In this document: piece after piece, positions 25,010-35,003 of the stretch
Position numbering within the stretch: position 1 is the stretch's first letter
How the letters are laid out: each line of letters opens with the position of its first letter
Assembly (NCBI GenBank): GCA_002867475.1
Contig: PKTL01000078.1
Span: forward strand, 1-45,766
Source of the DNA: Candidatus Woesearchaeota archaeon
Lineage (GTDB): Archaea; Nanobdellota; Nanobdellia; Woesearchaeales; BM511
Direction: 5' to 3'
Length of the DNA stretch: 45,766 bases
The notes under the pieces: model-generated
What the model was told of the DNA's origin: nothing
What the model saw: only the letters and a program-made list of their open reading frames with translations
The model's database searches: none
Translations under genes and position numbers: made by a program

Positions 25010-26115
25010 AAAGGATAGCAGTTGTTTATAGTGTAAAAGATGGTTTTGGTGGCATGTATGCTTTCTGGAGAGATCTTATAAATTCGATACCTGAATATAA
25101 GTTTACTTTCTATTGCACTGTTGAACCCATACCTAAATCAGGTTTTGATTATGTCTATGAAAAGTCTCTTATTGGAAACTTCTTATCAAAAATAAATCTT
25201 CAGGATTCTCTTGGCGGATTAACTGCTTTAAGGTATAGAAAAGAACTTGAGAAGTATGATGTGGTGCTATTTAGTCAAGCTAATGCTTGGCCTATAGCTA
25301 GATCATTGAAAAATGTGAGAAAGATAAATATCCTTTTTGGCACTGCCAGAGCTTGCGCAAATGCTTGGAAAGGGAAAAATTTAGCAGGAGTTATCTTATT
25401 TAAGATCAAAGAATTTTTTGAGAAGAAAGGTGCAAGTTTATGTGATAAGATATTAACAATTTCTGAATTTTCAAAAAAACATCTAGTTGAAGAAAATATA
25501 AAGAAACCTATTGTTGATTGCGGGCTTGGTGTCGACCTATCCAGATTTAGTGTTAAATTTAATGATAAAGATTTAAGGGAAAAATATGATTTTGATAAAA
25601 AAGATTTTCTTCTTCTTTTTGTTGGACGTTGGAGTCCAGGAAAAGGAAATGATATAGTTACTGAAACCATGAAAAAGGTTTCAAACAAGAAAATAAAGAT
25701 GGTTTGTGTTGCTAAAAAGCCTAAGGATTATAAAGAGCTTAAAAAATATGGTATCTATTTCATTACAGGCATACCTGACACGGATTTGCATAAGATATAT
25801 AGGATGTCAGACCTGTTCTTTTTTCCATCAAGATATGAAGGTTATGGTCTTGTAACTGCGGAAGCCGCAGCTAGTAGTATTCCAATAATCACAACCTCTA
25901 CAGGTTTTCCTTGGAAACTAAGAAAAAACAAAGTTTTATCAAGATACATCCTCCCTATAGATTCAGATATAAATGTTTTTAAGGAAAGGATACTTGAACT
26001 TTATTCTGATAAGAAAAAAAGAGAATTGGTTGTGAAGGAATACTTGAAGAACAAGGATCTTTTCGATCTTAGCATATCTATGGATAAGTTCAGAAAGGAG
26101 ATAATAGGAAGATGA
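25006..26115 (+). CDS. GT4 family glycosyltransferase
   Basis: A 369-residue GT-B fold protein. The second half shows LFVGRWSPGKGNDIV, PDTDLHKIYRMSDLFFFPS and the E-x7-E motif in YEGYGLVTAEAAASSIPII, typical of GT4 retaining enzymes. The first half has a GGMYAFWRDLI loop. It overlaps its neighbours by 4 nt on each side. Sugar donor and acceptor cannot be read from the sequence; heptose or galactose transfer is suggested only by neighbours. Confidence 0.85.
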   Translation: MKRIAVVYSVKDGFGGMYAFWRDLINSIPEYKFTFYCTVEPIPKSGFDYVYEKSLIGNFLSKINLQDSLGGLTALRYRKELEKYDVVLFSQANAWPIARSLKNVRKINILFGTARACANAWKGKNLAGVILFKIKEFFEKKGASLCDKILTISEFSKKHLVEENIKKPIVDCGLGVDLSRFSVKFNDKDLREKYDFDKKDFLLLFVGRWSPGKGNDIVTETMKKVSNKKIKMVCVAKKPKDYKELKKYGIYFITGIPDTDLHKIYRMSDLFFFPSRYEGYGLVTAEAAASSIPIITTSTGFPWKLRKNKVLSRYILPIDSDINVFKERILELYSDKKKRELVVKEYLKNKDLFDLSISMDKFRKEIIGR

Positions 26116-27086
26116 AAAACATATTAGTTACTGGAGGCGCTGGATATATTGGAAGCCATACTGTGAAGATATTGCTTGATAAAGGATATTCAGTCATTAT
26201 TATTGATAACCTCAGTAAAGGAAATAAGAAATTGATAGATCCTAGAGCTAAATTTTATAATTTTTCGTTAGATGATAAGAATAAGATCCTAGAAGTGTTT
26301 GATTCTTTTCAGATCGATTTTGTGATTCATTTTGCTGCTTTTATTGAGGCTGGTGAATCCATGAAAGACCCTCAAATATTTTTCAAAAACAATGTTGTAA
26401 ATACTATCAATCTTTTAGAAGTTATGCTTGAAAAAGATGTGAAGAAGATCATATTCTCTTCAACAGCTGCTGTTTATGGAGAACCTGAATATGTTCCTAT
26501 TAATGAAATCCATCCAAGAAAACCTACTAATTATTATGGTCTTTCAAAGCTTATGATAGAGAACATTCTTGAAAGCTATAATCATGCTTATGGATTAAAA
26601 TCTATTTCTCTTAGGTATTTCAATGCGTCAGGTGCTGATGAGGGTGGGAGTCTTGGTGAGATGCATATGCCAGAAACTCATCTGATCCCTTTAATACTTA
26701 AGGTTGCTAATGGATCAAGAGATAAGATCTATATTTTCGGTGATGATTATGATACAGAAGATGGAACTTGTGTCAGGGATTATATACATGTTAATGATTT
26801 AGCTGATGCTCACATTCTTGCTATGGAAAAGCTTGATGAGATCGGTTTTGATTTTTTCAATCTTGGAAACTCACAAGGATTTAGCGTTAAGAAAGTAATA
26901 TATATCTGTAAAGAAGTCACAGGTAAAAATATCAAGGTTGAGATTGCTAAAAGAAGAGAAGGTGATCCTGCAAGATTGATTGCTGATTATAGTAAAGCTA
27001 AAAATGTTCTTGGTTGGGAACCTAAAAGGGATATTTATGAAATAGTTAAGACTGCTTGGAAGTGGCATGAAAATGAGAATTCTTGA
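26112..27086 (+). CDS. galE: UDP-glucose 4-epimerase
   Basis: A 324-residue extended SDR enzyme: TGGAGYIGSHTVKILLDKGY, HFAAFIEAGESMKDP, SSTAAVYG, catalytic YYGLSK and SLRYFNASGAD, all close to bacterial GalE. It interconverts UDP-glucose and UDP-galactose (or the N-acetyl forms). It overlaps the following GT4 gene by 20 nt, unusually long for this operon. It would feed UDP-galactose into the glycan. Confidence 0.92.
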   Translation: MKNILVTGGAGYIGSHTVKILLDKGYSVIIIDNLSKGNKKLIDPRAKFYNFSLDDKNKILEVFDSFQIDFVIHFAAFIEAGESMKDPQIFFKNNVVNTINLLEVMLEKDVKKIIFSSTAAVYGEPEYVPINEIHPRKPTNYYGLSKLMIENILESYNHAYGLKSISLRYFNASGADEGGSLGEMHMPETHLIPLILKVANGSRDKIYIFGDDYDTEDGTCVRDYIHVNDLADAHILAMEKLDEIGFDFFNLGNSQGFSVKKVIYICKEVTGKNIKVEIAKRREGDPARLIADYSKAKNVLGWEPKRDIYEIVKTAWKWHENENS

Positions 27087-28209
27087 AATAAATGATTACA
27101 TAGATAGGATAGGCGGTGCAGAAGTCATATGCAATCGAACTATTGAACTTCTTTCAAAAGATAATGATGTTTATAGCTTAAGTTTTGATAATAAAAAAAG
27201 TGGTGAAAAAAATATTTTTATTCCTCAAAAAAATGCTTCTTTGTTGAATAGATATCTGTTTAATCCATTTCTATATAAGCAGATAAGAAAAGAGATCATG
27301 AGGATTGAACCAGATATTATCCACTTGCATAATATTAATGAAGCTCCAATTACAATACTTTATGCTTGCAAAGGTTATAAGGTTATACAAACCGTTCATT
27401 CATATGGAGTGTTATGTCCAACCAGTTGGTCTGTATACAAGAAAGATTATAAAATATGTGATGGTGCTTCAGGATTGAAATGCTTTGGTCATGGATGTAT
27501 TCCTCTTAAGCTAAAGATTCCTTTTATTGGTTATTTATCATGGTTTAAATTATTGCAGAAGATTAAGAAAAAAAGAATTTATGGATTTATCACACCTTCA
27601 AAACGATTAAAAGAATGGATGGACAATAATGGATTTAATAATGTTATTAATATAAGCAATCCTATAACTTTTGAAAGATATAAAAAGTTTGATGATAAAT
27701 ATTTGAAGAAATCTTTTGATAATAAAAAAATCCTTTATGTTGGAGGAATTAGCAAGCTTAAAGGTGTTGATAAGGCTTATAATGAATTGAAAAAATTATC
27801 TTCAGAATATAAGGTGAATATTATAGGAAACGGGCCTTTACTAGAAAAATTAAAAGAGAGGAAGAATATTTCTCTTTTAGGTTCAATACCTCATGATAAG
27901 CTAGAAAAATATTATGAGGATGCAAGCATTGTAATTGTGCCTTCTGTTTGGATGGATAATTTTCCAACAGTTATACTTGAAGCATGCTCATATGGGAAGC
28001 CTGTGATAGGAAGCGACAGAGGAGGAATTCCTGAAATGGTTGATGATAATGACCTCATATTTTCAGATTTCAAGCAGATAAACAAGAAGATAATAGGATT
28101 ATTTGATGATTATGAGAAGTATTCTAAAACAGCTAAAAGAAATTATGGCTTCTCTGACAAATTCTCTCAAGATAAATACAAAAAAGAAATAATGAGGTTT
28201 TTTAATTAA
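27067..28209 (+). CDS. GT4 family glycosyltransferase
   Basis: A 380-residue GT-B protein with IGGAEVICNRTIELL at the N-terminus, HTVHSYG-like core (QTVHSYGVLCPTSW), a Cys-rich insertion (KICDGASGLKCFGHGC) often seen in GT4 enzymes of polysaccharide loci, and ILYVGGISKLKGV in the C-terminal half. The E-x7-E motif reads MDNFPTVILEA, with Asp in place of the first Glu. A start at 27073 is an equally good alternative. It ends the heptose operon and overlaps the convergent HAD gene by 8 nt. Confidence 0.83.
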   Translation: MKMRILEINDYIDRIGGAEVICNRTIELLSKDNDVYSLSFDNKKSGEKNIFIPQKNASLLNRYLFNPFLYKQIRKEIMRIEPDIIHLHNINEAPITILYACKGYKVIQTVHSYGVLCPTSWSVYKKDYKICDGASGLKCFGHGCIPLKLKIPFIGYLSWFKLLQKIKKKRIYGFITPSKRLKEWMDNNGFNNVINISNPITFERYKKFDDKYLKKSFDNKKILYVGGISKLKGVDKAYNELKKLSSEYKVNIIGNGPLLEKLKERKNISLLGSIPHDKLEKYYEDASIVIVPSVWMDNFPTVILEACSYGKPVIGSDRGGIPEMVDDNDLIFSDFKQINKKIIGLFDDYEKYSKTAKRNYGFSDKFSQDKYKKEIMRFFN

Positions 28210-28594
28210 TCTCTTTTTTTAAAATTTCATGTATTTCGTCAAAACTTTTATCTATAAATTCTGATGGACGGATTGCTTTGTCATCTATATAAAACCCATT
28301 ATGACCACACCAAGGTTTTCCCGTGTGTATCTCATCATAAGGAACTTCATGCTTATCTAGCCAACTAAATATCTTTTTTAAGGTTATAGCATTTATTCTA
28401 CCTATATTTGCCTTATGTGTTTTCATGTTCCTAGCCGTATCAATTATGATATAAAATCCTTTATCCTTATACTCTTTTAATTTATTCAGGATTTCTACAT
28501 TTGGCAATATAGCACTATAATCTTCATCTGGACATTTATGCTTACAAAGAGTTCCATCAAGGTCTATAACTATAACATTATTCTCAATAACCAT
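28202..28594 (-). CDS. Small HAD-family phosphatase (capsule-type)
   Basis: A 130-residue cap-less HAD protein: IVIDLDGTLCKHK (nucleophile Asp), IIIDTARNMKTHKANIGRIN, TGKPWCGHNGFYIDDKAIRP. This resembles the short HAD proteins annotated as capsule biosynthesis phosphatases. It follows a glycosyltransferase gene by one base and lies close to the nucleotidyltransferase-kinase genes at 29721-32083, with which such phosphatases are often grouped. It may dephosphorylate a small intermediate for a nucleotide-activated modification. Confidence 0.78.
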   Translation of the reverse strand: MVIENNVIVIDLDGTLCKHKCPDEDYSAILPNVEILNKLKEYKDKGFYIIIDTARNMKTHKANIGRINAITLKKIFSWLDKHEVPYDEIHTGKPWCGHNGFYIDDKAIRPSEFIDKSFDEIHEILKKEIN

Positions 28595-28595
28595 C

Positions 28596-29663
28596 TTATG
28601 CCCTTTTCATGATTTCTTCATATAATAAATCAGCGATTTTTTCATGAGTGAAATTTTCTGCTAATTTGAGACTATTTTTTTGAATTTTTGCAAGTTCTTT
28701 CTGATTCTTCTGATAATACTTTATTTTCTTAACCAGGTCTTCATAATCTCCTTTCTTGAACATTATGCAATTCTTCTTATTTATAAAACCTAGATCCTTA
28801 TATATCGAGTTATCTGTACATACCATTACGCACCCAGCTGCTATACCTTCATAGGTTCTTGCAGGTGGAAAATTAAGTACGCTTTCATCATTTATGAACA
28901 TCTGATACCTATTCATCATTTCAACTGCATCATAGCTAAAATCTTTTGTCTGTGGATAAACAGGCAACCTAATATCAATAACTTTTTGATATAAAAGATT
29001 TTCTCTATCAAAAGCTAATTTATATCGTATAGGATGCATAAAATTATTCTTCCCAAAAAACTCCATATAACTTTTTATTTCTTCTTTTTTACATCTAGGA
29101 TCATTAATAGGATTAAGTGAACCGAGTATAACTGCTTTTTTTTGCCTTTTATAAAAAGTATTTAATGGTTGAAATCTTTTATGATACCCGAAAGGGATAG
29201 AAACAACTTTATTTTTAAATGTAGGATAATATTTCATAAAAAAATCAGAATATTTATCATGATAATTATATCCTAGTAAATAAGTAATGTTATTTTTCAA
29301 CAAAAAATTATTAGTTTCAAGTGGATTAAAAAAAAAATCTAAAAGATGAAAAAAAGATTTTCCTTTAAAATTACTTAAATCTAATTCATTAACTTTTTTA
29401 TGAACCCCATTTAAATCCAATAAAATATCACTTTCAGTAAATTTATTTAAACTTAATACATATTTAAACTTAAAAGGATTAATTTTATGATATAAAAACA
29501 TAGCAAGATAATTTCTAATTAATTTTATAGTTATTTTCTCACTAATATAAAATATTGGCTTATGATTTAATATAAATATTTTATAATAATTTAAAATATT
29601 ATTTACTCTAATACCAAGATTATCAAAAGGATCTACAACAATTAAATTTTTTTTTATAGACAT
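28596..29663 (-). CDS. Putative glycosyltransferase (GT1/CgeB-like)
   Basis: A 355-residue protein starting at MSIKKNLIVVDP (an ATG 18 nt upstream is less likely). The C-terminal half has NDESVLNFPPARTYEGIAAGCVMVCTD, DLGFINKKNCIMFKKGDYED and EKIADLLYEEI, which match the Glycos_trans_1_2/CgeB-like group. The N-terminal half is poorly conserved and AT-rich. A TATA region at 29686-29697 lies about 28 nt before the start, suggesting a leaderless message. The donor sugar is unknown. Confidence 0.7.
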   Translation of the reverse strand: MSIKKNLIVVDPFDNLGIRVNNILNYYKIFILNHKPIFYISEKITIKLIRNYLAMFLYHKINPFKFKYVLSLNKFTESDILLDLNGVHKKVNELDLSNFKGKSFFHLLDFFFNPLETNNFLLKNNITYLLGYNYHDKYSDFFMKYYPTFKNKVVSIPFGYHKRFQPLNTFYKRQKKAVILGSLNPINDPRCKKEEIKSYMEFFGKNNFMHPIRYKLAFDRENLLYQKVIDIRLPVYPQTKDFSYDAVEMMNRYQMFINDESVLNFPPARTYEGIAAGCVMVCTDNSIYKDLGFINKKNCIMFKKGDYEDLVKKIKYYQKNQKELAKIQKNSLKLAENFTHEKIADLLYEEIMKRA

Positions 29664-29685
29664 GAGGATAAAAAAAATCAAAAAA

Positions 29686-29697
29686 CTATATAAATAT
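29686..29697. promoter_or_regulatory. Shared TATA region between divergent genes
   Basis: CTATATAAATAT is the only TATA-like block in the 57-bp gap between the minus gene starting at 29663 and the plus gene starting at 29721. Its centre is about 28 nt from one ATG and about 30 nt from the other, so one near-symmetric element could set both leaderless starts. Confidence 0.5.
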
Positions 29698-29720
29698 TCT
29701 TATTTAAATTAAATTAAAAA

Positions 29721-31361
29721 ATGATTAATAAAAAGCTAATAGCAATTATTCCCGGAGCTGGAAAACCTAAAAATCCTCTTTTTCCTAATGTTTATGATCT
29801 TATGATTCCTTTAAATGGTAAACCTACTATTAATTACATATTGGAAGAGCTTGAAAATAAAGAAATTGATCAAGTGATAATAATTCTTGATAAAAAGGAT
29901 TTAAGGACTAGAAAATATTTAGAATTCATGAATTTTAATATAAAGATAACTCTTCTTGATATTGAAAATTCTTTATCTCTTCTTGAAAGCATAAAATTAG
30001 CATGCTCAGAGATCAAAGATGATAATCATAGCATATTGATCAATCTTGGAGATACTATCTATTTTGGAGAACATAATAAAAAGATAGATTACTTAATAAC
30101 CTCTAAAGAGAACCTATATAACTCAAAGAATTGGTGTTATGTCGAAAATAAGAACGAAACTCAGTTATTTCATGATAAACCAGATGAATATATAGGAGGT
30201 GAAGTCATAACAGGAATATATTATTTTAAAGAAGGATCTTATTTCCAAGAACTTATAGAAAATTCAAATGAAGATGAATCTTTTGCATCAATAATTTCAA
30301 AATATTCCTCAAAATACCTGTTTGAATTGATCGATGAGAATTCAAAATGGCTTGATACCGGAAATCTGAACCATTACCAAGATTCAAAAATATTTTTTTT
30401 GAGGAAAAGACATTTCAATTCATTTAATTATGATCCATTTAAAGGTATAATAACAAAGAAGAGCAAGAATAATAGCAAAATACTTTGGGAGATTAATTGG
30501 TATAATAATATACCTAAAGAGGTTAGAATATTTTCACCAAGATTAATTGATTATACAATCTCTGATGATTCATCAGAATATTCTATAGAATTTTATGGAT
30601 ATCCTTCACTTACAGAGCTTTACATATATGGGAAACTTTCAAACGAATACTGGAAAATAATCATGAAAAAGATAATAAGGTATTTATCTTTTGTTAAAAA
30701 TAATTTCTCAACATCCATGGACAAGGAATCCATGAAAAAAATGTATATCAATAAAACCTTAGAAAGAATTGAAAAGATTGATTTTATACCTAATATTAAA
30801 GATGTTAAAACTTATATGATAAATGGAAAAAAATACACTAATCCTTTCAATTCATTAAATGAAAAAAAACTAAATGAGCTGATGGAATCATTATCAAAAG
30901 ATGAAAATTTTACCATACTTCATGGTGATCTTTGCTTTAATAATATTCTTTTTGATATTAATACAGGTATATTCAAAACTATTGATCCGAGAGGAAACTT
31001 TGGAAAAACATCAATTTATGGAGATATCAAATATGATATTGCAAAATTAAGACATAGCATAAATGGCATGTATGATTATATCACAACAGACCTATTCAAG
31101 ATTGAAAAAGAATTAATTACTGAATCAGAATATGTAATAAATTATTCTTTTTTCAATTCAAAAAAATATGATGGATTAAAAAAATGGTTTGATAAACAGA
31201 TCTCTAAAGAATATGATTTGAACTTGATAAAGATAGTTGAAGGATTATTATTCATCACTATGATACCCTTGCATTCAGATAACACGAACAGACAAAAAAT
31301 TATGCTTGCAAAAGGAATTGAATTATGCTCAGAATATTTCAATAAGGAGAAGAATATATGA
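29721..31361 (+). CDS. Fused nucleotidyltransferase and choline/aminoglycoside kinase-like protein
   Basis: A 546-residue two-domain protein. Residues about 1-230 resemble an NTP-transferase (AIIPGAGKPKNPLFPNVYD, PLNGKPTINYILEELE, INLGDTIYFG, WLDTGNLNHY). Residues about 290-540 carry a kinase-like HGDLCFNNILFD, KTIDPRGNFG and YGDIKYDIAKL, as in choline/aminoglycoside phosphotransferases. The first loop lacks the usual GxGxRLxP. The fusion suggests phosphorylation and nucleotide activation of one small molecule or sugar. It overlaps a second nucleotidyltransferase by 4 nt. The substrate is unknown. Confidence 0.78.
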   Translation: MINKKLIAIIPGAGKPKNPLFPNVYDLMIPLNGKPTINYILEELENKEIDQVIIILDKKDLRTRKYLEFMNFNIKITLLDIENSLSLLESIKLACSEIKDDNHSILINLGDTIYFGEHNKKIDYLITSKENLYNSKNWCYVENKNETQLFHDKPDEYIGGEVITGIYYFKEGSYFQELIENSNEDESFASIISKYSSKYLFELIDENSKWLDTGNLNHYQDSKIFFLRKRHFNSFNYDPFKGIITKKSKNNSKILWEINWYNNIPKEVRIFSPRLIDYTISDDSSEYSIEFYGYPSLTELYIYGKLSNEYWKIIMKKIIRYLSFVKNNFSTSMDKESMKKMYINKTLERIEKIDFIPNIKDVKTYMINGKKYTNPFNSLNEKKLNELMESLSKDENFTILHGDLCFNNILFDINTGIFKTIDPRGNFGKTSIYGDIKYDIAKLRHSINGMYDYITTDLFKIEKELITESEYVINYSFFNSKKYDGLKKWFDKQISKEYDLNLIKIVEGLLFITMIPLHSDNTNRQKIMLAKGIELCSEYFNKEKNI

Positions 31362-32083
31362 AAATAAATATTGTTATACCAATTGCTGGCAGAGGATCAA
31401 GATTTAGCAAAGTAGGTTTTGAACTACCAAAACCACTTATAGATGTGAAAGGAAAACCAATGACATATTGGGCTGTGAAAAGCTTTGAAAATCTTGAAAA
31501 ATTTGACATTGATTATGTCTTTGTTGTCTTGCAAGAACACGTTGATAATTATAATATTGATGAAGAGATTAAAAAGATTCTTCCTGGAAAAAAAGTTACT
31601 ATAATATCTATACCAGAAGTTACAAGAGGACAATCAGAAACCTGTCTTAAAGCAGAAAAATATATTGATAATGATGAAAGACTAATAATATATAATGGAG
31701 ACACATATTCTGTTTCTAATCTAGAGCCTGAAATCAATAATGATGAAATTGAAGGTATAATACCTTGCTTTCAGAGCGAAGATCCAAGATATAGCTATGC
31801 GAAACTAAATAATAAGAGCTATGTTGAAGAAGTTGCTGAAAAGAAAGCTATATCCACAAATGCTTCTTCAGGATTATATTATTTTAGATATGGAAAAGAC
31901 TTTGTAAAAGCAGCTAAAGCTGCTATAAATAATAATATAACTCATAATAATGAATATTATGTTGGACCATTATACAATGCACTTATAAAAGAAGGGAAAA
32001 AAATAAAAATATGTGATATCAAATCTAATTGGGTTCTTGGAACGCCTGAAGAAAGGGATTTCTTCATAAAAAACTTTAATTAA
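31358..32083 (+). CDS. Sugar-phosphate nucleotidyltransferase-like protein
   Basis: A 241-residue GT-A fold nucleotidyltransferase: VIPIAGRGSRFSKVGFELPK (loop and Lys), LIDVKGKPMTYWAVKSF, IYNGDTYSVSNLE, and a C-terminal WVLGTPEERDFF. It belongs to the capsule-type branch of the family often found with small HAD and kinase partners. It overlaps the fused gene upstream by 4 nt and is one base from a GT4 gene. Substrate cannot be assigned. Confidence 0.82.
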   Translation: MKINIVIPIAGRGSRFSKVGFELPKPLIDVKGKPMTYWAVKSFENLEKFDIDYVFVVLQEHVDNYNIDEEIKKILPGKKVTIISIPEVTRGQSETCLKAEKYIDNDERLIIYNGDTYSVSNLEPEINNDEIEGIIPCFQSEDPRYSYAKLNNKSYVEEVAEKKAISTNASSGLYYFRYGKDFVKAAKAAINNNITHNNEYYVGPLYNALIKEGKKIKICDIKSNWVLGTPEERDFFIKNFN

Positions 32084-32084
32084 A

Positions 32085-33209
32085 ATGAAAAAAATAGCAA
32101 TAATTGGTTATAATTTCAATCATCCTAATGGGAATATTAGAAATTCTCTTCCTTTCATTGAGATGTGTAAGAAACATAAAGATATTGAGATTCATCTAAT
32201 AATGCCAAGATATTGGAAAGATCATCAAAAGAATTGGCAAAAATATGATAATAAAACTTATGAAGATCTAAAAATAAAAAATTTAAAGATATACAAACTA
32301 GATTCTTTTTTTTCAGGCCATGAATGGTTATATTATCTCAAAGACTTGGAGAAAACTCTTAAAAAAATCAAACCAGATACCATACTTTCTGAAGATGATT
32401 ATTTTATGATAAATACATATAAAGCTTGTAAATTTGCAAAAAAGCAAGATATTCCTTTTTTAAATTATTCATGGGATAATTTATTTATCAACACATATGG
32501 ACCTTTCAAATATTTTGAAAAATTTATCTTAAAAAACACCACTAAATTTATCGCAGGTACAAAAGATGTCAGAAAAGTAATGATACGAAAAGGAATATCT
32601 TCAAAAAATATTGTTGTTATACCTCAATCAGGAGTAAATCTTGATTTTTTTAAGCCTAAAGAGGTGAAAAAAGAATATATACTCTATGCTGGACAAATAA
32701 GTGAGCATAAAGGAATAGATACAATATTGAACGCAATCAAAATATTAAAAAAGGAAAATATTGAATGGCATTTTTTAGGAAAAGGACCACTTAAAGATAA
32801 AATATTAAAGATATCAAAAAGAAATAAGAATATCAAAGTTCATGATTGGGTTGATTATGAAAAAATGCCTGAATTTTTATCTAAAGCTAAAATATTTCTT
32901 TATCCATCAATTCCAACCAAGATTTGGGAAGAGCAATATGGATTTGCAATGCTTGAAGCAATGGCTTGTGGTGTCCCTGTTATCGCATCTAACACTTCAG
33001 GACCAAATGCAATAATAGAAAATAAAAAAGACGGTATCTTAATCGATGTGGATGATGAAGAAGCTCTAGCAAGAAACATAGATGAATTATCAAAAGATAA
33101 AAAGAAATATTCTTTGATTAGAGATAATGCTATGATTAAAGCCAAAGAATTAAGCTTATTAAATATTTCAGAAAAATTTTATTTATTATTCAAAAAAATT
33201 ATTGATTAA
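32085..33209 (+). CDS. GT4 family glycosyltransferase
   Basis: A 374-residue GT-B protein with [51 protein letters not shown] and the E-x7-E motif in [19 protein letters not shown]. The N-terminal half carries [14 protein letters not shown] and a [17 protein letters not shown] acceptor-side region. It is the last gene of its three-gene operon and overlaps the convergent UDP-glucuronate decarboxylase by 11 nt. Neighbours suggest a UDP-sugar donor, but this is not seen directly. Confidence 0.85.
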   Translation: MKKIAIIGYNFNHPNGNIRNSLPFIEMCKKHKDIEIHLIMPRYWKDHQKNWQKYDNKTYEDLKIKNLKIYKLDSFFSGHEWLYYLKDLEKTLKKIKPDTILSEDDYFMINTYKACKFAKKQDIPFLNYSWDNLFINTYGPFKYFEKFILKNTTKFIAGTKDVRKVMIRKGISSKNIVVIPQSGVNLDFFKPKEVKKEYILYAGQISEHKGIDTILNAIKILKKENIEWHFLGKGPLKDKILKISKRNKNIKVHDWVDYEKMPEFLSKAKIFLYPSIPTKIWEEQYGFAMLEAMACGVPVIASNTSGPNAIIENKKDGILIDVDDEEALARNIDELSKDKKKYSLIRDNAMIKAKELSLLNISEKFYLLFKKIID

Positions 33210-34131
33210 TTCCTTTCTTAAAATATTCGATTGTTTTTTTCAAACCTTCTTGCAAATTTATTTTTGGTTCCCAATCTAATTTCTCTTTTGCGAGTGTTAT
33301 ATCTGGTTTTCTTAATTTAGGATCATCTTCAGGAAGATTAGAAAAAGATATTTTTGATTTTGAATCTATTAAATCTATTACCTTGTCTGCTAATTCCAAC
33401 ATAGTAAATTCATTTGGATTTCCTAGATTTATAGGACCTGATTCATTAAATTCCATCATTTTTATTATACCTTCTATAAGATCAGATACATAGCAAAAAC
33501 TTCTGGTTTGTGTTCCATCCCCATAGATAGTTATATCTTTACCTTTCAATGCCTGATTTATGAAATTACTTACTACTCTTCCATCATCCTTATCCATATT
33601 AGGACCATAAGTATTGAAGATCCGAATTATCTTTACATCAAGATCATATTTTCTTTTATAATCCATACAAAACGTTTCAGCAACCCTTTTACCTTCATCG
33701 TAACAAGATCTTATACCTATAGGATTTACATTTCCCCAATATGATTCTTTTTGAGGATGTTCTAAGGGATCACCATAAACTTCTGAAGTTGAAGCATGAA
33801 GCAATCTAGCATTATTCTTTCTAGCTAATTCCAAAAGATTTATTATTCCCAAAACACTTGTTTTTAATGTGAAAACAGGATTTTTTTGATAATGTGGTGG
33901 TGATGCAGGACACGCTAGATTATATATCTCATCACATTCAACATCTAATTTTTCAATTATGTCATGATTGATGAAACTAAAATTTTTATCTGTGAACAAT
34001 TTAGAAATATTATTTTCGCTTCCGGTATATAGGTTATCCACACATATAACTTTGTTCCCTTTTTTTAATAATGCTTCGCAAAGATGACTTCCTAAAAAAC
34101 CTGCTCCTCCAGTAACTAAAACCGTTTTCAT
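33199..34131 (-). CDS. uxs: UDP-glucuronate decarboxylase (UDP-xylose synthase)
   Basis: A 310-residue SDR enzyme with [59 protein letters not shown] and [19 protein letters not shown], all diagnostic of UXS. It converts UDP-glucuronate to UDP-xylose. The substrate comes from the UDP-glucose dehydrogenase two genes upstream. Although it is separately transcribed, its promoter contains a 21-bp sequence identical to one in the dehydrogenase promoter. Confidence 0.93.
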   Translation of the reverse strand: MKTVLVTGGAGFLGSHLCEALLKKGNKVICVDNLYTGSENNISKLFTDKNFSFINHDIIEKLDVECDEIYNLACPASPPHYQKNPVFTLKTSVLGIINLLELARKNNARLLHASTSEVYGDPLEHPQKESYWGNVNPIGIRSCYDEGKRVAETFCMDYKRKYDLDVKIIRIFNTYGPNMDKDDGRVVSNFINQALKGKDITIYGDGTQTRSFCYVSDLIEGIIKMMEFNESGPINLGNPNEFTMLELADKVIDLIDSKSKISFSNLPEDDPKLRKPDITLAKEKLDWEPKINLQEGLKKTIEYFKKGINQ

Positions 34132-34151
34132 ATTAATAAGATTATTTCTTT

Positions 34152-34172
34152 TTTTTAAAAAAGTATTGATTT
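34152..34172 (-). promoter_or_regulatory. uxs promoter with 21-bp element shared with ugd
   Basis: The plus strand reads TTTTTAAAAAAGTATTGATT followed by T; on the minus strand the T/A-rich end serves as a TATA-like box about 25 nt before the uxs ATG. The same 21 bp occur at 36322-36342 before ugd. Confidence 0.55.
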
Positions 34173-34235
34173 AAACTAATAATCTCTTTTTCAAGATTAA
34201 AATATTATAAATATTTACAAAATTTATAAACAGAA

Positions 34236-35003
34236 CTAATTAACACATTTTTTTATTTTAATAGCTAAATCATATGAAAACAACCCATATTTGATTTTAT
34301 AATCAATATTAGATAAATAATGGAAAGGTAATAAGATTTTATCCCTTATAGGTTTATTAAATAATAATGATAAAAAAATATCTAGATACATAGTTAAAAC
34401 ACCAATAAATAAACTAGATTTATGAACCTTTTCAACAATAAACTGATCATTAAAAGAAGACTTCATCAATAATGAATATAAATTTTTATAAGAATAATGC
34501 CTATGAAAACTATCCCATCCAGGCTTACTTTTTCCAGGTTTTTTTTTATTTTTTAAGAAAAATAAAAAATCATAAATTTGAGAAAAATATTTTCTAAAAT
34601 AAAATATAAAATTTGTAGGATCAAAAATAGAAAATAAACCTTTATGAGGCACAGTAATTATTAAAGTTCCTTTATCTTTTAAAATTCTATAAATTTCATT
34701 TAAAGATTTGATTTCATCTTTGACATGTTCAAATACATCAGCTAAAATTATAACATCAAAAAAATCAGAATTATAATTAGTTTTTTCCATGAATGAAACC
34801 TGAAAATTGATATTATTAAACAATTTTTTTGCTTTATTTATATCATTAACAGAGGGATCAAATCCAAAACAATTTTCACATTTATTTTTAAAATGATAAG
34901 TTGCATAACCAAAATTGCAACCAGCATCTAAAAGATTATTAACTTTTTTTGGAATCCAATTATAAACTAACTTATTTCTACCAGTTAACTTTAACTCATT
35001 CAT
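34236..35003 (-). CDS. Class I SAM-dependent methyltransferase
   Basis: A 255-residue protein with NLLDAGCNFGYATYHFKNK (motif I), CFGFDPSVNDINKAK (motif II), IILADVFEHVKDEIKSL and LKDKGTLIITVPHKG, typical of Methyltransf_11/23. The C-terminal half is aromatic and hydrophobic, perhaps membrane-facing. It overlaps ugd by 4 nt. It may O-methylate a sugar, for example a uronic acid or pentose residue, but the acceptor is inferred from context only. Confidence 0.82.
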   Translation of the reverse strand: MNELKLTGRNKLVYNWIPKKVNNLLDAGCNFGYATYHFKNKCENCFGFDPSVNDINKAKKLFNNINFQVSFMEKTNYNSDFFDVIILADVFEHVKDEIKSLNEIYRILKDKGTLIITVPHKGLFSIFDPTNFIFYFRKYFSQIYDFLFFLKNKKKPGKSKPGWDSFHRHYSYKNLYSLLMKSSFNDQFIVEKVHKSSLFIGVLTMYLDIFLSLLFNKPIRDKILLPFHYLSNIDYKIKYGLFSYDLAIKIKKCVN

